64,000 bases of DNA from Pseudomonas fluorescens (GCF_902497785.1 NZ_CABVHK010000021.1:1-64000); one strand, 5' to 3'; shown: positions 33,104-42,524, numbered from the stretch's first letter. The notes: generated by a model from the letters alone, not told the origin. Numbers and translations are program-made.

Positions 33104-35326
33104 ATGACTACTCCAGCCCGATCCGGCGCGCCCTTTCGCCCGACGTTAATCGCCTTGCTCTGCTCCCTGTCCGTAACGGCCTACGCCGCAACGCCTGCGA
33201 CCGATCCCGAAAACGACGGCAAGGCGATGGTGCTGGACAACGTCAACATCAACGCCCAGGCGCCCTCGCCGTCCGAACTGCCGCCTGCGTTTGCCGGTGG
33301 CCAGGTGGCGCGGGGCGGTCAGCTCGGCGTGTTGGGCAATCAGGACATGATGGACGTGCCATTCAGCATGGCCTCCTACACCGAACAACTGATCCAGGAC
33401 CAGCAAGCCGAAGACGTCGCCGACGTGTTGCTCAACGATGCCTCGGTGCGTCAGGCCAGTGGTTTTTCCAACCAGGCCCAGGTTTTCATGATCCGCGGCC
33501 TGCCCCTGAACGGCGACGATATTTCCTATAACGGCCTGTACGGTGTGCTGCCGCGCCAGATCATTTCCACCGATGCGCTGGAACGCGTGGAAGTGTTCAA
33601 AGGACCGAATGCGTTCATCAACGGCGTGACCCCGAGCGGTTCCGGCATCGGCGGCGGCGTCAACCTGCAACCCAAGCGGGCCGGCGACGTGCCGCTGCGC
33701 CGTTTCACCACGGACATCAGCGATGAAGGTCGCCTCGGTCAACACCTGGACCTCGGCCAGCGCTTCGGTGAGGACAACCGCTTCGGTGTGCGGGTCAACC
33801 TGGCGCAGCGCGAAGGCGACACCGCAATCGACAAGGAAAACCAGCGCTCCAAACTGTTCGCCATCGGTCTCGATTACCGTGGCGACGCCCTGCGCATTTC
33901 CGGTGACTTCGCGTACCAGAAGCAACGGATCAACGCCGGTCGCAGCTCGGTCAACGTCGGCAACGCCACCCACCTCCCGGATGCGCCGTCGGCCGACACC
34001 AACTACGCGCCGAAGTGGGGTTTCAGCGAGATCGAAGACACCTTCGGCATGCTGCGGGCCGAGTACGACCTGAACGACAACTGGACCGCCTACGCCGCCG
34101 GCGGCGCCAAACACACCCGCGAGGTCGGGCGCTACAACTCGACCACGCTGGTGGGCAACAACGGCAGCTCGGTGACCACCGGTTCCTTCATTCCGCATGA
34201 CGAAGACAACACCAGCGTCATGGCCGGCCTCAACGGCAACTTCGTGACCGGCCCGGTCACTCATAAACTCAACTTCGGCCTGGCCGGCATCTGGACCGAG
34301 CAGCGCAGCGCCTACGATTTCGACCTGACTCGCTACGCGAACAACATCTATCACCCGGTGGACACCCCCTCCCCCGTGGGCAACTTCACCGGCGGCGACC
34401 TGAATGATCCGGGCATCGTCGGCAAAACCTTCGCGCGCAGTGGCGCGGTGTCCGACACCCTTGGCTTCTTCGATGATCGACTGTTGGTGACCGTCGGCTT
34501 GCGTCGCCAGCAATTGGTAGTGCAGGGCTACGGCTACGCGCCTTACGGCTCCGGCAGCCGCAACGCCTCCTACGACGAGTCGATCACCACGCCGGTATAC
34601 GGCATCGTGTTCAAGCCGTGGGACCACGTGTCGTTCTATGCCAACCGCATCGAAGGCCTGGCTGAAGGCCCGACCTCGCCGACCACCGCAGGCAACCGCA
34701 TCGTCACCAACGGCAATCAGGCCTACGCCCCGGCCCGGACGAAACAGGTCGAGGCCGGCGTCAAGGTCGACATGGGCACTTACGGCGCCAGCCTGGGCGT
34801 CTATCGCATCGAACAGCCGAGCGACGGTTACTCGGTGATTACCAGTTCGACCACCGCCGAATATGTACGCCAGGGTGAACAGATCAACAAAGGCGTAGAA
34901 CTCAACGTGTTCGGCGAGCCGATCAGCGGCCTGCGCCTGATCAGCGGGCTGACCCTGATGGACACCGAATTGAAAAACACCGCCGGCGGCCTCACCGACG
35001 GCAACCACGCGATCGGCGTACCGACCTTCCAGTTCAATGCCTCGGCGGATTGGGACGTGCCCGGCTTGCAGGGCGTCGCACTCAACGCGCGAATGCTACG
35101 CACCGGCGGCCAATACGCCGACGCGGCGAACAACCTCAGCCTGCCAACCTGGAATCGCTTCGATGCCGGCGCCCGTTACGCTTTCAAGGTCCAGGAAAAA
35201 GACGTGACGTTGCGCTTTGGCGTCGAAAACCTGGCCAACAAAAAATACTGGGAATCCGCCCAGGGCGGTTACCTGAGCCAAGGCGAGCCGCGCGTGGCGA
35301 AGCTGTCGGGCACCATCGACTTCTGA
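33104..35326 (+). CDS. TonB-dependent siderophore receptor
   Basis: The 740-residue outer-membrane protein has a signal peptide (ending TAYAA, about residue 28), a plug domain (DVPFSMASYTEQLIQDQQAE; QVFMIRGLPLNGDDISYNG; LERVEVFKGPNAFINGVTP; GIGGGVNLQPKR) and a 22-strand barrel ending in the terminal signature KLSGTIDF with C-terminal Phe. There is no N-terminal STN signalling domain, so it is a transport-only receptor. The VFKGPNAFINGV and SGSGIGGGVNL features indicate the siderophore-receptor subfamily; the ligand is unknown. No biosynthesis or ABC genes adjoin it. Confidence 0.93.
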   Translation: MTTPARSGAPFRPTLIALLCSLSVTAYAATPATDPENDGKAMVLDNVNINAQAPSPSELPPAFAGGQVARGGQLGVLGNQDMMDVPFSMASYTEQLIQDQQAEDVADVLLNDASVRQASGFSNQAQVFMIRGLPLNGDDISYNGLYGVLPRQIISTDALERVEVFKGPNAFINGVTPSGSGIGGGVNLQPKRAGDVPLRRFTTDISDEGRLGQHLDLGQRFGEDNRFGVRVNLAQREGDTAIDKENQRSKLFAIGLDYRGDALRISGDFAYQKQRINAGRSSVNVGNATHLPDAPSADTNYAPKWGFSEIEDTFGMLRAEYDLNDNWTAYAAGGAKHTREVGRYNSTTLVGNNGSSVTTGSFIPHDEDNTSVMAGLNGNFVTGPVTHKLNFGLAGIWTEQRSAYDFDLTRYANNIYHPVDTPSPVGNFTGGDLNDPGIVGKTFARSGAVSDTLGFFDDRLLVTVGLRRQQLVVQGYGYAPYGSGSRNASYDESITTPVYGIVFKPWDHVSFYANRIEGLAEGPTSPTTAGNRIVTNGNQAYAPARTKQVEAGVKVDMGTYGASLGVYRIEQPSDGYSVITSSTTAEYVRQGEQINKGVELNVFGEPISGLRLISGLTLMDTELKNTAGGLTDGNHAIGVPTFQFNASADWDVPGLQGVALNARMLRTGGQYADAANNLSLPTWNRFDAGARYAFKVQEKDVTLRFGVENLANKKYWESAQGGYLSQGEPRVAKLSGTIDF

Positions 35327-35370
35327 TCGCAGGCATGCCTGGTCCTGAGTACGCTGCCCCGCATTCCCTT

Positions 35371-35483
35371 TGTAGGAGCGAGCTTGCCCCGGGCGGCGTT
35401 CCGACGAAAAACTCAAGGACACCTCGGGGCATCTTTTGTACCCCGTTATCGTTCACGATCATCGCGAGCAAGCTCGCTCCTAC
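35371..35483. repeat. REPIN, family A, with divergent left arm
   Basis: The left arm reads GGAGCGAGCTTGCCCCGGGC, a hybrid of the TGCTCGCGA and TGCCCGCGA core types; the right arm is the usual inverted TCGCGAGCAAGCTCGCTCCT. Confidence 0.85.
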
Positions 35484-35490
35484 AATGTTC

Positions 35491-35526
35491 AAAAGGCCCC
35501 GCAGCTTCAAGGCTGCGGGGCCTTTT
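35491..35526. terminator. Rho-independent terminator after the TonB receptor
   Basis: AAAAGGCCCCGCAGC and GCTGCGGGGCCTTTT form a perfect 15-bp stem with a short loop, T tract on the plus strand and A tract on the other side, so it may act in both directions. Confidence 0.92.
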
Positions 35527-35597
35527 CCGTTCGGCGGTCGGCCTGTCTGCCGGCGTCGGCTGAACCATACTGGTTCGACACAACGAGGAGACTGCTG

Positions 35598-37127
35598 ATG
35601 AATCGTAGCGACGTGCTGATCATCGGCGCGGGCCCCACCGGGCTGGTGCTGGCGTTGTGGCTGAGCAAACTGGGGATCAGCGTGCGGATTCTCGACAAGA
35701 CTGCGGGCCCCGGCACCACGTCGCGAGCGTTGGCCGTGCAGGCACGGACGCTGGAATTGTATCGCCAGCTCGACCTTAGCGACGCCGTGATCAAGGCCGG
35801 GCATCGCGTGGCGGCGGCCAACTTCTGGGTCCAGGGCGAACCGGTGGCGCGCTTGCCCTTGAGCCGGGTCGGCGAGGGTCTGACGCCCTACGCATTTCTC
35901 GAAATGTTCCCGCAGGACGAGCACGAGCAGTTGCTGATCCAACGCCTGGAAGCCTTTGGCGTCAGGGTCGAGCGCAATACCGAACTGGAACGTTTCGACG
36001 AATCCGGCGACGGCATCACCGCACAGCTGAGACTGCCCGATGGTCAGCAGGAAACCTGTCAGGCCTGTTACCTCGCCGGTTGCGACGGTGCCCGGTCAAC
36101 GGTGCGCAAAGCCCTGGACACCGGGTTCCCCGGCGGCACCTACCAGCAGATTTTTTACGTGGCCGACGTTCAGGCCAGCGGGCCTGCCCTCAATGGCGAG
36201 CTGCATCTGGACCTGGATGAAGCGGATTTTCTCGCGGTGTTTCCCTTGGCCGGCGAAGGTCGCGCAAGGCTGATCGGAACGGTCCGTGATGAACGCGCCG
36301 AACAGGCTGAAACCCTGCAGTTCGAAGACGTCAGCAGCCGCGCCATCGAGCATTTGAAGGTGCAGATCGAACAGGTGAACTGGTTCTCGACCTACCGCGT
36401 GCATCATCGGGTAGCCGATCACTTTCGCAGCGGTCGCGCCTTTTTATTGGGTGACGCGGCCCACGTCCACAGCCCCGCAGGCGGCCAGGGCATGAATACC
36501 GGGATCGGCGATGCCATTAACCTCGCCTGGAAACTCGCGGCCGTGTTGAGCGGCAGCGCAGAAGCCAGACTGCTCGACACCTATGAGCCCGAGCGCATCG
36601 CCTTCGCCCGAAAACTGGTGGCCACCACCGACCGGGTGTTCAGTTTCGTCACCGCCGAAGGGCGTATCGCCGATTTGCTGCGCACGCGTCTGGCGCCGTT
36701 CCTGCTGCCGAAAATGGCCTCGTTCGAGACCTCACGCGAATTCCTGTTTCGCACGGTGTCGCAGATCACCCTCAACTACCGCGGGACGTCGTTGAGCACC
36801 GGCGTCGCCGGGCATGTGCACGGCGGCGACCGGTTGCCTTGGGCGCATGACGGTGAAGGGGATAATTTCGAATCGTTGAAGTGCCCGAAGTGGCAGGTGC
36901 ATGTCTACGGCGACACCAGCGACGAGATGATCGCCTGGTGCCACGAACACCATTTGCCGTTGCATGTGTTTGACTGGCGACCGGCGTTTGAAACGGCGGG
37001 CCTGGGGCGCAACGGGTTTTATCTTTTGCGGCCGGATACCTATGTGGCGATTGCCGAAACCAATTCAGATCCGAAGGTGATCGAGCGGTATTTTCGGGAT
37101 CACGGGATACGCGCGTTTTTCAACTGA
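35598..37127 (+). CDS. FAD-dependent aromatic-type monooxygenase
   Basis: The 509-residue flavoprotein belongs to the UbiH/PheA (group A hydroxylase) family. The FAD dinucleotide motif IIGAGPTGLVLALWL lies at residues 8-22, the DG motif in AGCDGARSTVRKAL, and the GD motif in LLGDAAHVHSPAGGQGMNTG. The C-terminal thioredoxin-like domain (from about residue 390) is present, as in phenol hydroxylases and MhpA-like enzymes. It should use NAD(P)H and oxygen to hydroxylate an aromatic or polyketide substrate, which cannot be named. GAGGAG precedes the ATG. It is a single gene. Confidence 0.9.
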   Translation: MNRSDVLIIGAGPTGLVLALWLSKLGISVRILDKTAGPGTTSRALAVQARTLELYRQLDLSDAVIKAGHRVAAANFWVQGEPVARLPLSRVGEGLTPYAFLEMFPQDEHEQLLIQRLEAFGVRVERNTELERFDESGDGITAQLRLPDGQQETCQACYLAGCDGARSTVRKALDTGFPGGTYQQIFYVADVQASGPALNGELHLDLDEADFLAVFPLAGEGRARLIGTVRDERAEQAETLQFEDVSSRAIEHLKVQIEQVNWFSTYRVHHRVADHFRSGRAFLLGDAAHVHSPAGGQGMNTGIGDAINLAWKLAAVLSGSAEARLLDTYEPERIAFARKLVATTDRVFSFVTAEGRIADLLRTRLAPFLLPKMASFETSREFLFRTVSQITLNYRGTSLSTGVAGHVHGGDRLPWAHDGEGDNFESLKCPKWQVHVYGDTSDEMIAWCHEHHLPLHVFDWRPAFETAGLGRNGFYLLRPDTYVAIAETNSDPKVIERYFRDHGIRAFFN

Positions 37128-37137
37128 ACGCGAAAAG

Positions 37138-37200
37138 ATCGCAGCCTTCGGCAGCTCCTACAGAGCCAATCCCCTGTAGGAGCTGCCGAAGGCTGCGATC
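37138..37200. repeat. REP doublet, family B
   Basis: GATCGCAGCCTTCGGCAGCT and its inverted copy around AGAGCCAATCCCC, directly after the monooxygenase gene. Confidence 0.95.
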
Positions 37201-37251
37201 TTTGGGTTTTTATAAAACCTTTGCCGCCGGCGCAACAATCAGCGCATTTCC

Positions 37252-37341
37252 TGTTGGAGCGAGCCTGCTCGCGAAGGCGGTGTATCAGTCAATACAGGTG
37301 TCGACTGTTACACCGCTTTCGCGAGCAGGCTCGCTCCCACA
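37252..37341. repeat. REPIN, family A
   Basis: GTTGGAGCGAGCCTGCTCGC and inverted copy with a TCAGTCAATACAGGTGTCGA spacer. It sits 50 bases after a family B doublet, so both repeat classes share one gap. Confidence 0.93.
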
Positions 37342-37353
37342 GGTGAACTCGAA

Positions 37354-38052
37354 CTACTTGGGGATTTCCAGACCGCGCATCACCGCCGGCCGCGCGAGGA
37401 AGCGCTCCAGCACTCGCGTCACGTTCGGGAAATCCTTGATGCCGACCAGATCGCCCGCCTCATAGAAACCGATCAGGTTGCGCACCCAGGGGAACGTTGC
37501 GATGTCGGCGATGGTGTAGCGCTCGCCCATGATCCAGTCGCGCCCTTCAAGGCGTCCGTCCAGCACCTTCAACAGCCGTTTGCTTTCTTCGACGTAGCGG
37601 TCCCGGGGACGTTTGTCTTCGTAGTCCTTGCCGGCGAATTTATTGAAGAAACCGAGCTGGCCGAACATCGGGCCGATACCACCCATCTGAAACATCAGCC
37701 ACTGAATAGTCTCGTAACGTGCTGCCGACTCCTGGGCCAGCAACTGCCCGCTTTTGTCGGCGAGGTAGATCAGAATGGCCCCGGACTCGAACAACGGCAG
37801 CGGCTTGTCATCGGGGCCATGGGGATCGAGGATGGCCGGGATCTTGTTGTTGGGGTTCAGCGACAGAAACTCGGCAGACAACTGGTCGTTGGTCTCGAAG
37901 CCCACACGATGGGCTTCATAGGGCAGGCCGGTTTCTTCCAGCATGATCGAGACTTTGACGCCGTTGGGGGTCGGCAATGAATAGAGCTGGATCCATTCGG
38001 GGTATTGGGCCGGCCATTTTTGGGTAATGGGGAACGCAGACAGATCAGTCAT
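37354..38052 (-). CDS. Glutathione S-transferase, YfcG/YghU-like
   Basis: The 232-residue protein is a nu-class-like GST. The N-terminal thioredoxin domain contains YSLPTPNGVKVSIMLEE, with the TPNG turn typical of YfcG/YghU disulfide-bond reductases, then SLNPNNKIPAILDP and LFESGAILIYLADK. The C-terminal helical domain includes WLMFQMGGIGPMFGQ and GERYTIADIATFPWV. These enzymes use glutathione to reduce disulfides or peroxides. The start at 38052 gives the usual family N-terminus MTDLSAFPITQKW; ATG 38061 is an in-frame alternative. Confidence 0.92.
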   Translation of the reverse strand: MTDLSAFPITQKWPAQYPEWIQLYSLPTPNGVKVSIMLEETGLPYEAHRVGFETNDQLSAEFLSLNPNNKIPAILDPHGPDDKPLPLFESGAILIYLADKSGQLLAQESAARYETIQWLMFQMGGIGPMFGQLGFFNKFAGKDYEDKRPRDRYVEESKRLLKVLDGRLEGRDWIMGERYTIADIATFPWVRNLIGFYEAGDLVGIKDFPNVTRVLERFLARPAVMRGLEIPK

Positions 38053-38424
38053 CGGGAGCATCCACGGGAAAAAATGAGAACACGGATCATAATGTAGCCG
38101 CCGAAAACTGCGATCTTTTAACGTCATCATTTTTGTTGATAACCAAGATCGAACGATGTTAGCCCTTGATTGGCAACGCCCCGTGTACTGTGTCCATAAA
38201 TCCGCAACATCCTGTCGATAACCTCTGCTCCAATCCGTTCAAGGTTGTCGGTACATTGCTGCGCACGCCGCCGGAATCGAACCAAACGGGCGTCAGTGGA
38301 CTCTGAGTACTGCCTTTTCGGAAACGGACCGGCTCAACGACATGGAAAACACCCGACGCTGGGAGCGCGGGGTGTAAAGGTTTGTCAGCCTTAACCGAAT
38401 GCGCTGAAGAACTTGTATTCCCTT
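38053..38424. other. 372-base gap without a recognised gene
   Basis: The region between divergent GST and phosphatase genes holds a degenerate family B REP remnant (CCGAAAACTGCGATCTTTTAAC near 38100, seen in part) and an imperfect hairpin at 38349-38375 (ACACCC/GGGTGT outer, CGCT/AGCG inner). No open frame with a ribosome site is visible. It may contain a long leader of the phosphatase gene. Confidence 0.5.
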
Positions 38425-39096
38425 ATGAAAATCTTGAAATTTTTCCAACGTTTCAAGCATCGCGCCTATCTTGTGCTGCCCACCCTGTTGGGCGTCAGTG
38501 CGCTGTTCCTGGCACTGGAAATCAGCGAAAGCCGCGCCCAACCGGCTGACGGCACACAGACGCTGGTCTTTCTGCGCCACGCGGAAAAGCCTGAAGGCGG
38601 CCTTGGCCAGCTCAATTGCCAGGGCCTGAACCGCGCCATCGACCTGGCGACCTTGCTCCCGGAAAAATTCGGCAAGGCCAACTACGTGTTTGCCGCCAAC
38701 CCGACGCGCAATGTTGAGGAAGGCGAACTGGATAATTCCTACAGCTACATTCGCCCGCTGATGACCATCAGCCCCAGCGCGATCAAACTCGGCTTGCCGG
38801 TGAACATCAATTTCTCGGCCAACGACACCAGCGACCTGGCCGACGAACTGCTCCACGACAAGTACCACAACTCGGTGATCTACACCGCCTGGTCCCACGG
38901 CTACTTGCCCGAGCTGATCAACAAGGTCGCCGGTGAAGCCGTTGGCAAGAAACAGAACATCACCGACGATTGGGCCTCCAGCGACTTCGACTCGCTGTAC
39001 GTGCTGACCCTCACCTGGCACAACGGCAAGGCCAGTCTGCAGAGCCACAGCTATAAGCAAGGCCTGGATAACGGTCAGGAAACCTGTCCGACATAA
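38425..39096 (+). CDS. Membrane-anchored or exported histidine phosphatase family protein
   Basis: The 223-residue protein begins with a basic segment and a hydrophobic helix (AYLVLPTLLGVSALFLALEI), acting as signal anchor or uncleaved signal. The phosphohistidine motif is FLRHAEKPEGG (RHA instead of the usual RHG) with Arg and His intact, and LNCQGLNRAIDLATLL follows. A second His is in AWSHGYLPELINK. The substrate is unknown. ATG 38425 is chosen because it gives the basic n-region; no strong ribosome site is visible. Confidence 0.85.
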   Translation: MKILKFFQRFKHRAYLVLPTLLGVSALFLALEISESRAQPADGTQTLVFLRHAEKPEGGLGQLNCQGLNRAIDLATLLPEKFGKANYVFAANPTRNVEEGELDNSYSYIRPLMTISPSAIKLGLPVNINFSANDTSDLADELLHDKYHNSVIYTAWSHGYLPELINKVAGEAVGKKQNITDDWASSDFDSLYVLTLTWHNGKASLQSHSYKQGLDNGQETCPT

Positions 39097-39179
39097 ACCC
39101 GGCGTTCCACACCCGAGACGACCACGGGCGGGGGGCTGGGCTATCATGCAGTCATCTTTCTTCTGTGCGGAACCTCTCC

Positions 39180-40235
39180 ATGTCGCTCTCAACCACAGCC
39201 AACCCCGCCCGGGGCTGGTCGTTCTGGTGGAAACCCGCCCTGTTTGTCCTGGTGGCCTGTATCGGGCTTTACTACGTCAAGTGGTCGCCCTACTACATCA
39301 AAGCCTTCGTCGCAGCTGACAACCACAGCATCGGCGCCTCCATCCTCAACGACTCACAGACTGCGCCGCTCGCGGCAGCGCTGACCTACGCCAAGGTGTA
39401 TTTCCTGGCGATCTGGAAAGCGGCGGTGCTGGCGATCATCCTCGGCTCCCTGCTGCAAGTGCTGATTCCCCGCGACTGGCTGCTGCGCCTGTTTGGCCGC
39501 GCCGGATTTGCGTCGACGGTGCGCGGTGGGCTGTTCGCCCTGCCGGGGATGATGTGCTCGTGCTGCGCGGCGCCTGTGGCCGCGAGCATGCGCCGTTCGA
39601 ACGTCTCGGTCGGCGCGGCGCTGGCGTTCTGGATCGGCAACCCGGTGCTCAACCCGGCCACCCTGGTGTTCATGGGCTTTGTGCTGGGTTGGGGGTTCAC
39701 GGTTATCCGGCTGATCGCGGGGACTGTGCTGGTGTTCGGCGTGTCGATGATCGCCCAGCGCATCAGTGGCCCTGAGGCGTTGCCGGAAGCGGCGGTTGAC
39801 GCGGTGGCCGAGGTCAGCACGACAGATTCGCAACCGTTCCTGACCCGTTGGGCGAAAACCCTGTGGCAACTGTTCTGGAGCACCATCCCGGTCTACATCC
39901 TCGCGGTGATGGTATTGGGCGCGGTGCGGGTCTGGGTGTTTCCGCACATTGACGGTGCGATGGCCAACAGTCTGCTGTGGCTGGTGCCGCTGGCGATCAT
40001 CGGCACGCTGTTCGTGATTCCCACCGCAGCGGAAATCCCTATCGTACAAACCATGATGACGTTGGGTATGGGCACCGCGCCGGCGGTGGCGCTGTTGATG
40101 ACCCTGCCGAGCATCAGCCTGCCGTCGCTGTTGATGCTGCGCAAGGATTTCGATGGCCGGGTGCTGGTGAGCGTGGCGCTGATGACCATGGGTGTCGGGG
40201 TGGTCAGCGGGTTGGTCGGGGCGGCGTTGCTTTAA
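39180..40235 (+). CDS. Permease of the YraQ (DUF318) family
   Basis: The 351-residue membrane protein has about eight to ten helices and the YraQ-type permease motifs: ALPGMMCSCCAAPVAASMRR, with adjacent cysteines in the first repeat, and ALAFWIGNPVLNPATLVF after it. The second half has PTAAEIPIVQTMMTLG. Such permeases have been linked to metal or metalloid traffic in some bacteria, but the substrate is unproven. It is 84 bases after the phosphatase gene with its own likely start. Confidence 0.85.
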   Translation: MSLSTTANPARGWSFWWKPALFVLVACIGLYYVKWSPYYIKAFVAADNHSIGASILNDSQTAPLAAALTYAKVYFLAIWKAAVLAIILGSLLQVLIPRDWLLRLFGRAGFASTVRGGLFALPGMMCSCCAAPVAASMRRSNVSVGAALAFWIGNPVLNPATLVFMGFVLGWGFTVIRLIAGTVLVFGVSMIAQRISGPEALPEAAVDAVAEVSTTDSQPFLTRWAKTLWQLFWSTIPVYILAVMVLGAVRVWVFPHIDGAMANSLLWLVPLAIIGTLFVIPTAAEIPIVQTMMTLGMGTAPAVALLMTLPSISLPSLLMLRKDFDGRVLVSVALMTMGVGVVSGLVGAALL

Positions 40236-40278
40236 GATTTGTAGCGCCTGTGAGGCCCCCATCGTCGGAACGCCGCCC

Positions 40279-40380
40279 GGGGCAAGCCCGCTCCCACATT
40301 GGATCAGTGGTGTCCACACCATCAGTGTGGGAGCGGGCTTGCCCGCGATGAGGCCGATGAGGCCGATGAGGCCGATGAGT
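40279..40380. repeat. Tail-to-tail REPs with a 9-base microsatellite
   Basis: GGGCAAGCCCGCTCCCAC and GTGGGAGCGGGCTTGCCC face away from each other, the opposite of the usual REPIN order. The right copy runs into GATGAGGCC repeated three times plus GATGAG (40347-40379). Confidence 0.9.
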
Positions 40381-40392
40381 CTTGCGCCAGCC

Positions 40393-41490
40393 TCATTGAT
40401 GTAAACGCTCGCGAAGGTACTCGAGAACCGCCCCGCTCTCCCCGGCAAACTCAATCCGCGCGCCCTTCTTCTCCCGCTGAAACGCATACATCGGGTCGTA
40501 ATACTCACCCAGCAACCCCTCGATCCAGCCCCGGTGCAGGTCAACCGCGCCGCTGCGCCCCTGCTCCGCCAGCGCCTCCTCCATCAAAATCAACAGACGC
40601 CGATGGCGTTCGCCGCCCAGGCGTTTTTGAATGTTGTTCAGGCTCGCGAGCAACCGTTCGCAAAACAGCCCGAAGCCGTCATCACCGTAAACGCCGATGA
40701 ACTCGGCACACAGGTCCACCACGTAATCGCGCAGGATTCGTTCGACCCGCCCTTCAAGGCTGTCTTCCAGCCAGATCATCGGAAACCTTTGCATGCCCTG
40801 GAACAACGGCAACGGCAAGGCGCAGCTGCCGACCATGCGGCTTTCGTCCTCCAGCACGAACTGCTCGATACCGTGACTGCGCTTTTTCAGCACATCGACG
40901 GCCAGGCGGTTTTCAAAATCGATGTTGGACGGTTGTCCCGTGGCGCGCTTGCCGAAACTGGAGCCGCGATGATTGGCGTGGCCTTCCAGGTCCAGGCCGT
41001 TGCGCAATTGGGTGAGCACTTCGGTCTTGCCGGTGCCAGTCATGCCGCCCAGCAGGACGAAATCACAGTGCGCCAGCGCCTGATCGATCGTCTCCAGCAA
41101 AAAGGTGCGCATGGCCTTGTAGCCACCGCCGACCCGCGGATAATCGATGCCCGCCTCGTCCTTGAGCCACTGCTGGACGATCTGCGAACGCAAGCCGCCG
41201 CGAAAACAATACAAATAACCTTCAGGATGCGCCCGGGCAAAATCGGCCCAGGCATGGATGCGCTCGGCCTTGATGTCGCCGGACACCAGTTGGTGCCCCA
41301 TGACGATGGCCGCTTGCTGCCCGTGTTCCTTGTAGCAAGTACCGACCCGTTGCCGCTCGCTGTCATTCATCAGCGGCAGGTTGACCACGCCCGGAAACGA
41401 ACCCTTGGCGAATTCGACCGGCGCGCGGGCGTCCATCATCGGCCGGTCGTTGAGGAAGAGGTCGCGGTAATCGGTGAACTGAATGGGCAT
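40393..41490 (-). CDS. selU: tRNA 2-selenouridine synthase
   Basis: The 365-residue enzyme (also MnmH/YbbB) replaces sulfur with selenium in 2-thiouridine at wobble position 34 of certain tRNAs, via a geranylated intermediate. The N-terminal rhodanese domain has the catalytic Cys95 in LYCFRGGLRS. The P-loop GGMTGTGKT is at residues 148-156. The start overlaps the selD stop (ATGA), so selenophosphate supply and use are coupled. No selA/selB genes are in the window, so this locus could serve tRNA selenation alone. Confidence 0.96.
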   Translation of the reverse strand: MPIQFTDYRDLFLNDRPMMDARAPVEFAKGSFPGVVNLPLMNDSERQRVGTCYKEHGQQAAIVMGHQLVSGDIKAERIHAWADFARAHPEGYLYCFRGGLRSQIVQQWLKDEAGIDYPRVGGGYKAMRTFLLETIDQALAHCDFVLLGGMTGTGKTEVLTQLRNGLDLEGHANHRGSSFGKRATGQPSNIDFENRLAVDVLKKRSHGIEQFVLEDESRMVGSCALPLPLFQGMQRFPMIWLEDSLEGRVERILRDYVVDLCAEFIGVYGDDGFGLFCERLLASLNNIQKRLGGERHRRLLILMEEALAEQGRSGAVDLHRGWIEGLLGEYYDPMYAFQREKKGARIEFAGESGAVLEYLRERLHQ

Positions 41491-42524
41491 CAGAACACCT
41501 CGACCGCGTTGGTCTGTCGCTCAACCAGCTCACCGATAGGTTCAAGGGTCAGGCCCAGTTCGGCGGCGACCTGAAGGAATTGCGCGTTGCCTTCGGGGGT
41601 GACCGCCACCAGCAGGCCACCGCTGGTTTGCGGATCGCAGAGCACGCGCTTGTGCAGTTCCTGAAGGCGCCCGAGTTTGCTGGCGTAACTGTCGAAATTG
41701 CGCAGCGTCCCACCCGGCACACAGCCTTGCTCGAGGTAATACTCGACGCCCGGCAGACGCGGGACACGGTCGTATTCGATACGCGCAGTGACGTTGCTGC
41801 CGTCGGCCATTTCCACCAGATGCCCCAGCAGGCCAAAACCGGTGACGTCGGTCATCGCGGTCACGCCGTCGAGCTTGCCGAAGCGGCTGCCGGGTTTGTT
41901 CAACGTACACATCCAGTCGCGCGCCAGGCCGATGTCGGCGTGGCGCAACTTGCCCTTTTTCTCGGCGGTGGTGAGGATGCCGATGCCCAGGGGTTTGGTG
42001 AGGTAGAGCCGGCAACCGACGGTGGCGGTGTCGTTGCGCTTCATGTCGCGTTTGTTCACCAGACCGGTGACGGCCAGGCCGAAGATCGGCTCGGGCGCGT
42101 CGATGGAGTGCCCACCGGCCAAGGGGATTCCAGCCTCGTCGCACACTGAGCGCCCGCCGCGAATCACTTCCCGGGCGATCTCCGGGGCCAGCACGTTGAC
42201 CGGCCAGCCGAGAATCGCAATCGCCATCAACGGATCGCCGCCCATGGCGTAGATATCGCTGATGGCATTGGTGGCGGCGATGCGGCCGAAATCGAAGGGG
42301 TCATCGACGATGGGCATGAAGAAGTCGGTGGTCGAGACCACGCCGCGCTCTTCATCGATCGCGTACACCGCGGCGTCATCGCGCGAGGCATTGCCGACCC
42401 AGAGTTTCGGGTCGAGGTTCTGCGCCCCGCTGCCGGCCAGAATCACTTCCAGCACCTGGGGAGAAATCTTGCAGCCACAACCTGCGCCGTGGCTGTACTG
42501 GGTCAGCCGGATCGGCTCGCTCAT
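41490..42524 (-). CDS. selD: Selenide, water dikinase (selenophosphate synthetase)
   Basis: The 344-residue enzyme makes selenophosphate from selenide and ATP. The N-terminal GAGCGCK motif supplies Cys16 and Cys18 and the catalytic Lys19. ATP/metal motifs include SRDDAAVY, VVSTTDFFMPIVDDPFDFG and AGGHSIDAPEPIFG. DPQTSGGLLVAV is the C-terminal signature. Catalytic Cys is cysteine, not selenocysteine. It is the first gene of the selD-selU operon. Confidence 0.97.
   Translation of the reverse strand: MSEPIRLTQYSHGAGCGCKISPQVLEVILAGSGAQNLDPKLWVGNASRDDAAVYAIDEERGVVSTTDFFMPIVDDPFDFGRIAATNAISDIYAMGGDPLMAIAILGWPVNVLAPEIAREVIRGGRSVCDEAGIPLAGGHSIDAPEPIFGLAVTGLVNKRDMKRNDTATVGCRLYLTKPLGIGILTTAEKKGKLRHADIGLARDWMCTLNKPGSRFGKLDGVTAMTDVTGFGLLGHLVEMADGSNVTARIEYDRVPRLPGVEYYLEQGCVPGGTLRNFDSYASKLGRLQELHKRVLCDPQTSGGLLVAVTPEGNAQFLQVAAELGLTLEPIGELVERQTNAVEVF

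Noticed and set aside
33146..35008. 620-codon open frame antisense to the TonB receptor
   Set aside because: It mirrors the receptor gene in a high-GC genome, has no homology I recognise and no ribosome site; the receptor frame has clear domain motifs.
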